Shown here: positions 6,589-15,053 of the stretch, one piece after another
Position numbering within the stretch: the stretch's first letter is position 1
Layout: each line of letters starts with the position of its first letter
Source: Streptomyces sp. 150FB
GTDB taxonomy: Bacteria > Actinomycetota > Actinomycetes > Streptomycetales > Streptomycetaceae
Length of the DNA: 33,430 nt
Assembly: GCF_000818195.1 (NCBI RefSeq)
Contig: NZ_JTHL01000001.1
Span: 6,594,961-6,628,390, forward strand
Reading direction: 5' to 3'
Translations under genes and position numbers: made by a program
Notes under the pieces: model-generated
Told to the model about the DNA's origin: nothing
Seen by the model: the letters and a program-made list of their open reading frames with translations, nothing else
Databases searched by the model: none

Positions 6589-8355
6589 GTGCGGCCGGAA
6601 GGCTACGACTACGACATGCACAGCCGCCTGGCCGGTCCCCTCACGGAACCGGACCAGGCGGCCACCTACCGGGTGCAGTACCGGAGCCTGATCGGACAGG
6701 AACCGCACCGAATACGCGCTGTCCTGCTGATGGCCCTGGCCCCGCTGCTCTCCGGCGCGCTGCTGGTCTACCTGCTCTGGCCCAGCCACCGTACGGAGCG
6801 CGAGGGCGGCGAACGCTGGCTGATCGCCTTCGACCACGTGATGCTCGTGTCGATCGGCCTCATCGCCTTCTTCATGCTCGTCAACGTCACCTCGATCGCC
6901 CACGCGACGCTCGTCGCCAGGGACCCGGTGCCCGTCACCCCCGAGACCGGCACCCGCGTCGCCTTCCTCACCACGTACGTACCCGGCAAGGAGCCGCTCG
7001 CCATGGTGCGGGCGACCCTCGAAGGCGCGGTGGCGCTGCGGCACAGCGGCCCGCTCGACGTCTGGCTCCTCGACGAGGGCGACGACCCCGGGGCAAAGGC
7101 GCTCTGCGACGCCCTGGGCGTCCGGCACTTCACCCGGCGCGGCATACCCGAGTGGAACCGCGACAAAGGCGTCCACAAGGCCAGGACCAAGCACGGCAAT
7201 TACAACGCCTGGCTCGCCATGCACGGCGACGACTACGACTTCTTCGCCTCCGTCGACACCGACCACGTCCCCCTCCCCGGCTTCCTGGAGCGGATGACGG
7301 GATACTTCCGCGACCCGGACGTCGCCTTCGTCGTCGGCCCCCAGGTGTACGGGAACTACGACTCGCCGGTCACCAAGGCGGCCGAGTCGCAGCAGTTCCT
7401 CTTCCACGCGCTGATCCAGCGGGCCGGGAACCGCTACCACGCCCCGATGTTCGTCGGCACCAACAACGTCGTACGCGTCAAGGCGCTCAAACAGGTGGGC
7501 GGGCTGTACGACTCGATCACCGAGGACATGGCCACCGGCTTCGAGATCCACCGCCACCGCAACCCGCTCACCGGCCACTTCTGGCGCTCCGTCTACACCC
7601 CGGACGTCCTCGCCGTCGGCGAGGGCCCCGCCTCCTGGACGGACTTCTTCACCCAGCAGCTCCGCTGGTCGCGCGGCACGTACGAGACGCTGTTCAAGCA
7701 GTACTGGCGGGCGCCCCTCACCATGCCGCCCGGCCGGCTGATCAGCTACACGCTGATGCTCGTCTACTACCCGATGACCGCCGTCAACTGGCTGCTGGGC
7801 GTGCTGAGTTGTGTGCTCTTCCTCTGGCTCGGCGCCTCGGGCACCCAGGTCTCCTCCGAAGTCCTGCTGATGCTCTACAGCGACGCGGCGGCCTTCCAGG
7901 TGGGCCTCTACCTCTGGAACCGCCGGCACAACGTCTCACCGCACGAACCCGACGGTTCCGGAGGGCTCGCCGGGATGGCGATGTCCGCGCTCTCCGCGCC
8001 GATCTACCTCAAGTCGCTGGGCTCCGCCGTACTGCGCACCCGTGGCCGCTTCGTGGTCACCCCCAAGGGCGGCGAGGCCAGCCCCGACCGGCCGGCGACC
8101 TTCCGGCTCCACATCTTCTGGGCGGCCGTACTGATCAGCTCGCTGATCGCCTCCGCCTTCCTCGGCCACACCCACGCAGCGATGCGCACCTGGGCCGTGC
8201 TCGCCCTGGCCATCGCCCTTGCCCCGGTGGGCATTTGGGCCTGGACCAGTCGGCACGAGCGCGCCGAGGAGCCCACGGAGAGCGCAGCCACGACCGAGCA
8301 GACGGCCGAAGAGCCCGAGCCGGCCTTCGCCACGACGACGACAGGAGGAAACTGA
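6589..8355 (+). CDS. cslA: Cellulose synthase-like glycosyltransferase CslA (GT2)
   Basis: I choose GTG 6589, preceded by TGGAGG at 6579-6584; an in-frame ATG at 6529 lacks a ribosome site. The 588-residue protein has two N-terminal membrane helices (about 43-63 and 84-108) and then a GT2 domain with all processive-synthase motifs: Asp162 in LLDEGDDPG, the DxD at Asp223/Asp225 (SVDTDHVPLP), FVGTNN, TED with Asp313, and QQLRW (356-360). Further membrane helices follow from about 380 to 550, and the tail is Glu/Ala/Thr-rich. CslA polymerises UDP-glucose into a beta-glucan that is exported at hyphal tips. It forms an operon with glxA three bases downstream, whose ribosome site lies in the cslA tail. 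Confidence 0.95.
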   Translation: MRPEGYDYDMHSRLAGPLTEPDQAATYRVQYRSLIGQEPHRIRAVLLMALAPLLSGALLVYLLWPSHRTEREGGERWLIAFDHVMLVSIGLIAFFMLVNVTSIAHATLVARDPVPVTPETGTRVAFLTTYVPGKEPLAMVRATLEGAVALRHSGPLDVWLLDEGDDPGAKALCDALGVRHFTRRGIPEWNRDKGVHKARTKHGNYNAWLAMHGDDYDFFASVDTDHVPLPGFLERMTGYFRDPDVAFVVGPQVYGNYDSPVTKAAESQQFLFHALIQRAGNRYHAPMFVGTNNVVRVKALKQVGGLYDSITEDMATGFEIHRHRNPLTGHFWRSVYTPDVLAVGEGPASWTDFFTQQLRWSRGTYETLFKQYWRAPLTMPPGRLISYTLMLVYYPMTAVNWLLGVLSCVLFLWLGASGTQVSSEVLLMLYSDAAAFQVGLYLWNRRHNVSPHEPDGSGGLAGMAMSALSAPIYLKSLGSAVLRTRGRFVVTPKGGEASPDRPATFRLHIFWAAVLISSLIASAFLGHTHAAMRTWAVLALAIALAPVGIWAWTSRHERAEEPTESAATTEQTAEEPEPAFATTTTGGN

Positions 8356-8358
8356 GCA

Positions 8359-10416
8359 ATGCCCGACTTCCGCTTCCGCCACCTGGGCCGCCGTTACCGA
8401 CACCTGGGCCACTTCCGGCACTTGGGCCAGCTCCGGAACCTCGGCCGCCACCGTACCCACCGGTCCTCCAAGCGGCTGAAGAAGACACTGTTCGGCGGGG
8501 GAGCGCTGGTGGTGCTCGCCGGGCTCAACGCCCCCGCCGCGATCTCCTTCGCCGGCGAGAAGTACCACGCGTACAAGATCGCCCAGCCCAGTTACCAGCA
8601 GCGGTACGGCTCGTGGCAGGTTCTCGACGTACCCCGGCAGTACCGTACGAACGCGATCCACGCGGCCCTGCTGCACACCGGCAAGGTGCTGCTCATCGCC
8701 GGTTCGGGCAACAAGCAGGAGAAGTTCGACAAGGGGACCTTTGACACCGTCCTCTGGAACCCGGTGGACAACACCTTCAAGAAGATCCCCACCCCGGTGG
8801 ACTTCTTCTGCTCCGGCCACTCCCAACTCCCCGACGGGCGCCTGCTGGTGGCGGGCGGCACCGCGCGGTACGAAGTGCTCGACGGCAAGGTCGGCAAAGC
8901 CGGCGGCGGGATGCGCGTGAAGAACGAGAACCCCGACAAGGCGGTCACCTTCAAGAGGGGGACCCGCTTCCGCTCGCCGTCCGGTGTCGAGTACGTGGCC
9001 AAGTTCGACGTCCATGTCCCCAAGGCCAAGAAGGAGTTCAAGGTCAGCTACGCCAAGAGCGGCCGGATGCTGCCCTGGCGGACCAAGGTGACACCGGGCG
9101 AGGCGCGGGTGTTCGTCGAGGCCGCCGAGGCGGGGCCCCAGGCGCTGACGACCGAGGCGGCGCAGTACGAGATCCTCGGCCTGAAGGGCAAGGACGCGGA
9201 CAACCTCTACGGCCTCGCTCAGAAACTCACCACGGAGAAGCAGGACTTCCAAGGCATCAAGGCGGCCTACGAGTTCGACCCCGTGGCCGAGAAGTACGTA
9301 CGCGTCGACCCGATGAAGGAGGCCCGCTGGTACCCGACGCTGGTGGGCCTCGACGACGGCAGGGTGCTCGCCGTCTCCGGCCTGGACGATGTCGGCGCCG
9401 TGGTGGCCGGCGACAACGAGATCTACGACCCGAAGACGAAGAAGTGGTCGAAGGGGCCCACCCGTTACTTCCCGACGTACCCCGCGCTCTTCCTCACCAA
9501 GGGCGGCAAGCTCTTCTACTCCGGCTCCAACGCCGGTTACGGGCCCGCCGACAAGGGCAGGCAGCCGGGCCTCTGGGACATCCGTACGAACAAGTTCACC
9601 CCGGTCAACGGCCTCGCCGACACCGACGCGACCGAGACCTCGTCCTCACTGATGCTGCCGCCCGCACAGGACCAGAAGGTGATGGTGCTCGGCGGCGGCG
9701 GGGTCGGCGAGTCGTCCAGGTCGACCCCGCGTACGGGGGTCGTCGACCTGAAGAAAACCGGCCCGGCCTTCCAGCAGGGCCCGAACCTGCCGCAGGGGAC
9801 GCGCTACCTCAGCAGTGTGCTGATGCCGGACGACTCCGTGTTCACCACGGGCGGCTCGTCGGACTACCGGGGCCGCAACGCCAGCGACATCCACAAGGCG
9901 CAGTTCTACGACACGAAGACCAACGCCTTCCGCACGGCGGCGGAACCCACCGTCGGCCGCGACTACCACTCGGAGGCCCTGCTGCTCCCCGACGGCCGGG
10001 TGGCGAGCTTCGGCTCGGACCCGCTGTACAGCGACGCCGACAACACCAAACTGGGCAACTTCGAGCAGCGGGTGGAGATCTTCACCCCGCCCTACCTCCA
10101 CGGCGACAGGGCCAAGAAGGAGAACCGCCCGGCCCTGGGGGCGGGCCCCGAGGAGACCGACGCGAACGGCAGGGCGACCTTCAAGGCGGCCGGAGCGAAC
10201 CTGATCGTCAAGGCACGCCTGATGCGCCCGAGCGCCGTCACCCACTCCACGGACGTCGAGCAGCGCTCGATCGCCCTCGACCTGTCGACGGACCGGAACT
10301 CGGTGACGGTCGGCGTACCGAAGGACAGAACGCTGGTGCCGCCGGGCTGGTACATGCTCTTCGTGACGAATGCGATGGGGGTGCCGTCGGAGGCGAAATG
10401 GATTCATGTGCGCTGA
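8359..10416 (+). CDS. glxA: Copper-radical oxidase GlxA (galactose oxidase-like)
   Basis: The 685-residue protein starts at ATG 8359 with AGGAGG at 8343-8348. A basic cytoplasmic tail with a repeated (R)HLG motif precedes one membrane anchor (about 44-64); the rest is the outer kelch-type domain, then a C-terminal Ig-like domain. Counterparts of the galactose oxidase copper site are visible: Cys151 (FFCSGHS, like Cys228), Tyr325 (ARWYPT, like Tyr272), Tyr536-His537 (RDYHSE, like 495/496) and His629 (VTHSTD, like 581). Trp324, next to the cross-linked Tyr, matches the GlxA subtype. The long insert between Cys151 and Tyr325 also fits GlxA. It oxidises glycan or aldehyde substrates and works with CslA in tip glycan deposition and morphology. 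Confidence 0.95.
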   Translation: MPDFRFRHLGRRYRHLGHFRHLGQLRNLGRHRTHRSSKRLKKTLFGGGALVVLAGLNAPAAISFAGEKYHAYKIAQPSYQQRYGSWQVLDVPRQYRTNAIHAALLHTGKVLLIAGSGNKQEKFDKGTFDTVLWNPVDNTFKKIPTPVDFFCSGHSQLPDGRLLVAGGTARYEVLDGKVGKAGGGMRVKNENPDKAVTFKRGTRFRSPSGVEYVAKFDVHVPKAKKEFKVSYAKSGRMLPWRTKVTPGEARVFVEAAEAGPQALTTEAAQYEILGLKGKDADNLYGLAQKLTTEKQDFQGIKAAYEFDPVAEKYVRVDPMKEARWYPTLVGLDDGRVLAVSGLDDVGAVVAGDNEIYDPKTKKWSKGPTRYFPTYPALFLTKGGKLFYSGSNAGYGPADKGRQPGLWDIRTNKFTPVNGLADTDATETSSSLMLPPAQDQKVMVLGGGGVGESSRSTPRTGVVDLKKTGPAFQQGPNLPQGTRYLSSVLMPDDSVFTTGGSSDYRGRNASDIHKAQFYDTKTNAFRTAAEPTVGRDYHSEALLLPDGRVASFGSDPLYSDADNTKLGNFEQRVEIFTPPYLHGDRAKKENRPALGAGPEETDANGRATFKAAGANLIVKARLMRPSAVTHSTDVEQRSIALDLSTDRNSVTVGVPKDRTLVPPGWYMLFVTNAMGVPSEAKWIHVR

Positions 10417-10484
10417 CGGGCGCGTGCGGGCCGCGCGGAGTTGGGGACCTCTGACCCTCGGGGCGGCCGCTCCGTGCGAGCCGC

Positions 10485-11504
10485 TCAGTCCCTCACCCTG
10501 CGCGCGAGGCCCAGCGCGTAGTCCGGCCACCAGGTGCCGGCCGCCGGGCCGCCCCGGCAGGGGCCGTCCGATTCGCCGGGGCGTTTGATCCACAGGTACG
10601 CGTCGAGGAGTTCGCTGCCCGTGCTGGTCGTCGGCGGCGTACCCAGGGCGCGGCCCGGCGGGTTGCACCAGGCCTGGGCGCGGCTGCGCGGCAGCGGGCC
10701 CGCGCCGTTGCGGCTCGTGTCCATGACGAAGTGGGCGCCGTCGAGGAGTCCGGAGAGCCGGGTGCCGAACGCCTTGACCGCGTTGTTCGACTGGAAGTTC
10801 GACACATTGAGCGAGAAGCCGTCGGCCTCACCGATCCCCGCCCTGCGCAGCGGATCGGTGATCTTGGCCGGGTCGGAGATCCAGGCCGGGTTGCCGGCGT
10901 CCAGGTAGACCTTGGTGTGCGGCTGCTGCTTCAGCCTGGCGACCGCCCCGGAGAGGAGCCCGAACCGCTCCTCGTGGTGCTCGGCCAGGGTGCAGCCGTC
11001 GGCGACGTGCGGTACGGCGTCGGGCTCCAGGATCACCACGGCCCTGGCATCCCCGATGGCACCGGCGAAGGCGTCCATCCAGCGGCCGTACGCCCCCGCG
11101 TCGGCCGCGCCGCCCGCGGAGTAGAGCCCGCAGTCGCGGTGCGGGATGTTGTACGCGACCAGCACCACCGTGCGCCGGGCGCCCGCGGCGCTCCGTACGG
11201 CCCGTTCGATCACCGGTACGGGATTGTCGCCCGGCGGCCAGTCCGCCACCGGCCGCTCGGCGATCCGCTTCAGCGCCTTGGCGTCGGCGGAACGCCCCTT
11301 CGTCTCCCAGGCCTTGACCTGACGGGCCGCCTCGCTGTCCGGGTCGACCCAGAAGGGCGAGGCCGCCGTGGGGGCCGCCTCGCCCTGGACGACGGACTCG
11401 GCGGGGTCGTACCCGGAGAGGGGCGAGGGACCTGAGCACCCGCCGAGGGCCACCACGCACAGGGCGGTGACGGTGAGCAAGCGGAACGATCTGCGGCCGG
11501 TCAT
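10485..11504 (-). CDS. cslZ: Glycoside hydrolase family 6 lipoprotein CslZ
   Basis: The 339-residue protein has a lipoprotein signal peptide (MTGRRSFRLL..., lipobox LGGC with Cys23). The mature part is GH6: the first signature VAYNIPHRDCG contains Asp124 and the second, ILEPDAV, contains Asp162, matching Asp175 and Asp221 of fungal Cel6A. It should be an endo-beta-1,4-glucanase anchored outside the membrane. It lies tail-to-tail with glxA (68-base gap), the known cslA-glxA-cslZ gene set, and probably trims the CslA polymer. A purine-rich AAGGGGG precedes the ATG. The regulator at 11573-12568 lies 68 bases upstream on the same strand and could be cotranscribed. Confidence 0.92.
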   Translation of the reverse strand: MTGRRSFRLLTVTALCVVALGGCSGPSPLSGYDPAESVVQGEAAPTAASPFWVDPDSEAARQVKAWETKGRSADAKALKRIAERPVADWPPGDNPVPVIERAVRSAAGARRTVVLVAYNIPHRDCGLYSAGGAADAGAYGRWMDAFAGAIGDARAVVILEPDAVPHVADGCTLAEHHEERFGLLSGAVARLKQQPHTKVYLDAGNPAWISDPAKITDPLRRAGIGEADGFSLNVSNFQSNNAVKAFGTRLSGLLDGAHFVMDTSRNGAGPLPRSRAQAWCNPPGRALGTPPTTSTGSELLDAYLWIKRPGESDGPCRGGPAAGTWWPDYALGLARRVRD

Positions 11505-11572
11505 GCGGCCCCCTTGTCGACAGCGCCAGTACCCAATAAAAACGACAGAACCGGCCTATCGTGGCATAACGG

Positions 11573-12568
11573 TCAGTCGGCGCCGGGCTGCGACACCGTC
11601 AGGGCGATGCCCAGGGGGGTCCGCTCGTACAGCACCTGGTGGGCGTAGCGCCGGGACGTCAGCAGGCCGGCGGCCCGTAGCACCGACAGGTGTGCCGATA
11701 CCGTCGACGGGGCGAGGCCGAGGCGGTGGGACAGTGTCGACGTGCCCGTGGGCTCGTCGAGGGCGCACAGCACGTTGGCGCGGGCTCGGCCGAGCAGGCG
11801 GGCCAGTGTGTCGGGTGTGCGGTCCGACGGCTCCGTCCACAGGCCGCCGATGCCACGAGCCGGGTAGATGACGGCCGGCTGCCACGGCGGTTCGTAACCG
11901 CTGATGACGTCCGGCCAGCAGAAGACGCTCGGCATCAGTACGAGGCCCTGGCCGCCGAGTACGCGGGCGTGGTCGACGGCCGGGCTGGTGACGGTCAATG
12001 TGGAGGCGTTCCAGCCGAGTTGGGGGCTGAGTTCGCCGAGCAGCCGCTCGAAGCCGACATCCGCGAGCCGGCGCGAGTGGTACGCCACATCGGCCTCCAG
12101 CAGGGCGCGCAGCCGGGGCCAGTCGGGCTCGATCAGGGCCTGCCAGGCGCGTTCGAGCAGCTCGGCCAACTCCCGTAGCGCACGCGCCGGATCGGCCAGC
12201 ATCGCGCGCCCCGCGGTCGACCCGGCGGCGCCCGGGGTGGCGGAGAGGGCCAGCGCGATGTCGGTGCGCGCCGTGGCGGGCGGGGTGGCCCTGAGCGTCT
12301 CCAACTCCTCCTCGAAGGACGCGAGTGGGCCGCGCGGCGGGGAACAGAGGAAGTCGGGGCTGTGTCCGCGCGACGGCATCAGCAGATGCAGCGGGCCGAG
12401 ATCGAGCCCGGCAGCGGCGGTTCCTACCCGGCGCAGCCAGGCGAGGTGATAGCCGTGCCGACCCGGGCGGGCGAGGGTGCGTACGGCTTCCTGGGTCTCC
12501 CAGAGCGGCGAGACGGCGAAGCGGCAGCGGAGCAGGTCGTTCTCGTCGAAGTGGAGACGGGTCGGCAT
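11573..12568 (-). CDS. Winged-helix transcriptional regulator (DUF5937/ArsR-like)
   Basis: I choose ATG 12568 (MPTRLHFDENDLLRCRFAVSPLWE), with GAGG 7 bases before it, giving 331 residues. An in-frame ATG at 12601 lies in a tandem duplication and is less likely. The N-terminal part (about 1-240) matches the DUF5937 type seen in actinobacterial regulators. The C-terminal part has an ArsR-type winged helix: ARANVLCALDEPTGTSTLSHRLGL, recognition helix APSTVSAHLSVLRAAGLL, wing HQVLYERTPLG. No metal-binding cysteine cluster is seen. It is divergent from an MFS exporter, so local control of that exporter is the natural guess. Confidence 0.85.
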   Translation of the reverse strand: MPTRLHFDENDLLRCRFAVSPLWETQEAVRTLARPGRHGYHLAWLRRVGTAAAGLDLGPLHLLMPSRGHSPDFLCSPPRGPLASFEEELETLRATPPATARTDIALALSATPGAAGSTAGRAMLADPARALRELAELLERAWQALIEPDWPRLRALLEADVAYHSRRLADVGFERLLGELSPQLGWNASTLTVTSPAVDHARVLGGQGLVLMPSVFCWPDVISGYEPPWQPAVIYPARGIGGLWTEPSDRTPDTLARLLGRARANVLCALDEPTGTSTLSHRLGLAPSTVSAHLSVLRAAGLLTSRRYAHQVLYERTPLGIALTVSQPGAD

Positions 12569-12588
12569 GGTCCGGCCTCGGGTCGGCT

Positions 12589-12620
12589 GGGGCGGTGTCA
12601 TTCGGGGGCGGTGTCATTCG
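12589..12620. repeat. Perfect 16-bp tandem duplication at the regulator 5' end
   Basis: GGGGCGGTGTCATTCG occurs twice back to back (12589-12604 and 12605-12620). Each unit contains CAT, an ATG on the minus strand (12601 and 12617). Because 16 is not a multiple of 3, the two ATGs lie in different frames. Confidence 0.9.
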
Positions 12621-12672
12621 GCCTGAGCCGAAAGTCTAGGGCGCGGGCGCCGGCCGCCCGCAGGCTTCCGCC

Positions 12673-14028
12673 ATGCCGACATCAACGAATGGGCACCCGG
12701 GCCCTGTTGGGCCGGACTCCGCCAGAGGTGAGCCCGCCGCTACGGGCCCCGCCGACGCCACCCGCGCCGATGCCACCTGCGCGACGGACCCCACCCCCGC
12801 CGGCTACCGAGCCGTCTTCGCCGTACGGGAGTTCCGCTTCGTCTTCGCCGCGCACCTGCTCTCGCTCCTCGGCGTGGTCGTCAGCGAGATCGCCCTGACC
12901 GTCCTCGTCTACGACCTCACCGGATCCCCGCTGCTCAGCGCCCTCACGTTCGCCCTCGGACTGCTGCCGTACCTGATCGGCGGGACCCTCTTCGCCGGGG
13001 TCGCCGACCGCTACCCGACCCGCCGGACGCTGGTCACCTGCGACCTGCTCTGCGCCGCCTGCGTCTGTGTGATGGTGCTGCCGGGCACCCCCATCGCCGG
13101 GCTGCTCGCCCTGCGGTGCGTCGTCGCAGCGATCTCGCCCGTCTTCACCGGGACCCGGATGGCGGCCCTCACCGACATCCTCGGCGAGGGCGATCTCTAT
13201 GTCCTCGGCCGCTCGCTGCTGCGGATCGTCTCCCAGAGCGCGGTGCTCGCCGGGTTCGGCGCCGGTGGGCTGCTGCTCGCCGTCGTCCCCGCGCGCGGCG
13301 CCATCGTCGTCACGGCCGTCACGTTCCTCTGCTCGGCCACGCTCCTGCGCCTCGGTACGCGGGAGCGCCCCGCGCGCGGCGGCGGCGCGGGCGCCAAGAG
13401 CGGTGCGCTGATGCGTAGTTCGCTCGCCGGCACCCGGCTGGTGCTCGGTGACCGCAAGGTCCGTGCGCTGCTGCTGCTCTTCTGGGTGCCGCCGATGTTC
13501 GTGGTCGCGCCCGAGGCGCTCGCCGCCCCGTACGCCGACGCCGTCGGGGCGGGCCCGGCGGCCCTGGGGCTGATGATGTGCGCGATGTCGGTGGGGAGCA
13601 TCCTGGCCGAGCTGTACGTCGGTACGGCGCTCTCGCCGCGCTCCCGGAGCCGTATCGTGCTGCCGGTCGCGGCCGCCGGGCTGGTGCCCCTCCTGGCGTA
13701 CGCGGCCGAGCCCGGCGTCGTCCGGGCCCTGCCGGCGCTGGTGCTCGCCGGGGCGGGCTCCGCGTATGTCATCGGCCTGGACCAGTGGTTCGTGGCCGCC
13801 GTACCCGAAGAGCTGCGCGGCAGGGCGATGACGGTGCTCACCGCGGGCCTGATGACGGGCCAGGGCCTGGGCATGGCGCTGGCTGGGCTGGCCGCCGAGT
13901 TCGTGCCGGTGCACCAGGTCGTCGCGTGGTCCGGTGGGATCGGGACTGTGTGCGCCGTAGCGCTGGTCGTCGAGGCCCGCCGGGTGAGTGCGTCGTCGGC
14001 GGAACCGGACTCCGTGCCACAGGCGTGA
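12673..14028 (+). CDS. MFS transporter, likely efflux
   Basis: The 451-residue protein has a polar Ala/Thr/Pro-rich N-terminal tail (about 1-42) and then roughly 10-12 hydrophobic helices. The MFS loop 2-3 motif appears as GVADRYPTRRTLV (about 110-122). A polar central loop (about 233-250) splits the two halves. The sequence pattern (VREFRFVFAAHLLSLLG start, late EELRGRAMTVLTAG) is that of MFS exporters common in Streptomyces. The substrate is unknown. It is divergent from the DUF5937/ArsR-like regulator with a short shared upstream region. No clear ribosome site precedes ATG 12673. Confidence 0.88.
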   Translation: MPTSTNGHPGPVGPDSARGEPAATGPADATRADATCATDPTPAGYRAVFAVREFRFVFAAHLLSLLGVVVSEIALTVLVYDLTGSPLLSALTFALGLLPYLIGGTLFAGVADRYPTRRTLVTCDLLCAACVCVMVLPGTPIAGLLALRCVVAAISPVFTGTRMAALTDILGEGDLYVLGRSLLRIVSQSAVLAGFGAGGLLLAVVPARGAIVVTAVTFLCSATLLRLGTRERPARGGGAGAKSGALMRSSLAGTRLVLGDRKVRALLLLFWVPPMFVVAPEALAAPYADAVGAGPAALGLMMCAMSVGSILAELYVGTALSPRSRSRIVLPVAAAGLVPLLAYAAEPGVVRALPALVLAGAGSAYVIGLDQWFVAAVPEELRGRAMTVLTAGLMTGQGLGMALAGLAAEFVPVHQVVAWSGGIGTVCAVALVVEARRVSASSAEPDSVPQA

Positions 14029-14080
14029 TGATTCGCCCAAGAACCGGACCAAATGGCCTGATACCGATCGATCGTGGCGA

Positions 14081-14103
14081 TTCGGTCGGTGAATCCGACC
14101 GAA
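14081..14103. terminator. Hairpin after the MFS gene, terminator or operator
   Basis: A perfect 9-bp inverted repeat, TTCGGTCGG and CCGACCGAA, with a 5-base loop (TGAAT) starts 53 bases after the MFS stop and ends 14 bases before the predicted -35 of the next gene. It lacks a T-run. It may end the MFS transcript or act as an operator for the MarR gene; the sequence cannot decide. Confidence 0.5.
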
Positions 14104-14116
14104 GTGCGAGACGGGG

Positions 14117-14145
14117 CTGACCAGCATATGACCAGTCGGTAGTGT
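14117..14145 (+). promoter_or_regulatory. Leaderless promoter of the MarR gene at 14153
   Basis: CTGACC (14117-14122) and TAGTGT (14140-14145) are 17 bases apart, and TAGTGT ends 7 bases before GTG 14153. A direct repeat TGACCAG (14118-14124 and 14129-14135, 11-base period) overlaps the -35 and spacer and may be a protein-binding site. Confidence 0.6.
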
Positions 14146-14152
14146 CGGTGTT

Positions 14153-14662
14153 GTGCCGAAGCCGCTCAGTCTTCCCTTCGACCCGATCGCCCGCGCCGAC
14201 GAACTCTGGAAACAGCGCTGGGGTCCCGTGCCCTCCATGGGTGCGATCACCTCGATCATGCGCGCCCACCAGATCCTCCTCGGCGAGGTCGACGCGGTCG
14301 TCAAACCGTACGGGCTGACCTTCGCCCGGTACGAGGCGCTGGTGCTGCTCACCTTCTCCAAGGCCGGTGAGCTGCCGATGTCCAAGATCGGCGAGCGGCT
14401 GATGGTCCACCCGACCTCGGTCACCAACACCGTGGACCGGCTGGTCCGTTCCGGTCTGGTCGACAAACGGCCCAACCCCAACGACGGCCGCGGCACCCTC
14501 GCCTCCATCACGGACAAGGGCCGCGAGGTGGTGGAGGCGGCCACCGGAGACCTGATGAAGATGGACTTCGGGCTCGGCGCGTACGACCAGGACGAGTGCG
14601 GGGAGATCTTCGCGATGCTGCGCCCGCTGCGGGTCGCGGCACAAGATTTCGAAGAGAGCTGA
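14153..14662 (+). CDS. MarR-family transcriptional regulator
   Basis: The 169-residue protein starts at GTG 14153 (VPKPLSLPFDPIARADELW). The MarR fold shows the dimerisation helix (ITSIMRAHQILLGEVDAVVKPYGLT), the core AGELPMSKIGERL, the recognition helix VHPTSVTNTVDRLVRSGLV and the wing NPNDGRGTLASITDKG. The wing has the usual Asp and Arg. It lies 52 bases upstream of a DUF3817 gene on the same strand, in the same neighbourhood as icmA. Its effector is unknown. Confidence 0.92.
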   Translation: MPKPLSLPFDPIARADELWKQRWGPVPSMGAITSIMRAHQILLGEVDAVVKPYGLTFARYEALVLLTFSKAGELPMSKIGERLMVHPTSVTNTVDRLVRSGLVDKRPNPNDGRGTLASITDKGREVVEAATGDLMKMDFGLGAYDQDECGEIFAMLRPLRVAAQDFEES

Positions 14663-14701
14663 ACGGGTCACCCCAGCGAAGATCGCCCGGAACGTGCCGG
14701 T

Positions 14702-14707
14702 TAGGCT
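14702..14707 (+). promoter_or_regulatory. -10 element TAGGCT of the DUF3817 gene
   Basis: TAGGCT ends 7 bases before ATG 14715, the spacing expected for a leaderless transcript. The -35 region is weak. The gene may also be read from the upstream MarR promoter. Confidence 0.5.
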
Positions 14708-14714
14708 CACCGGC

Positions 14715-15053
14715 ATGAAACGAAGCGTGCTGACCCGCTATCGGGTCATGGCGTACGTCACGGGCGTGCTGCTTGTCCTGCTGACCCTGGGTGTCATCGC
14801 CAAATACCTGCTCGGCATCGACGGAGCGGCGAGCTTCGTCGAGGTCGTCGGTATCGCGCACGGCTGGCTCTTCATCGTCTATCTCGTCTTCGCCTTCGAC
14901 CTCGGTTCCAAGGCGAAGTGGCCGGTGGGCAGGCAGTTGTGGGTGCTTCTCGCGGGTACGGTCCCGACCGCCGCCTTCTTCGTGGAGCGCAGGGCGACGC
15001 GCGAGCTGGAGTCCAAGATCGTGGACCCGAGCCCCGTGGCCGCGAAGGTCTGA
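14715..15053 (+). CDS. DUF3817-family integral membrane protein (second copy)
   Basis: I start at ATG 14715 (MKRSVLTRYRVMAYVTG); a GTG at 14694 would add seven residues and overlap the predicted -10. The 112-residue protein has three hydrophobic segments (about 13-33, 45-62 and 73-90) and the family pattern VVGIAHGWLFIVYLVFAFDL, ending TVPTAAFFVERRATREL. It is a diverged paralogue of the protein at 5782. Function unknown. It follows a MarR gene and precedes icmA, separated by a very strong terminator. Confidence 0.85.
   Translation: MKRSVLTRYRVMAYVTGVLLVLLTLGVIAKYLLGIDGAASFVEVVGIAHGWLFIVYLVFAFDLGSKAKWPVGRQLWVLLAGTVPTAAFFVERRATRELESKIVDPSPVAAKV

Noticed and set aside
6499..7929. 476-codon open frame antisense to cslA
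   Set aside because: cslA carries all GT2 motifs in the other strand; the antisense product has no recognisable motif or ribosome site.
11556..12617. 353-codon minus-strand frame starting at the second ATG of the 16-bp duplication
   Set aside because: It is the wrong frame of the regulator; the helix-turn-helix is only in the frame starting at 12568/12601.
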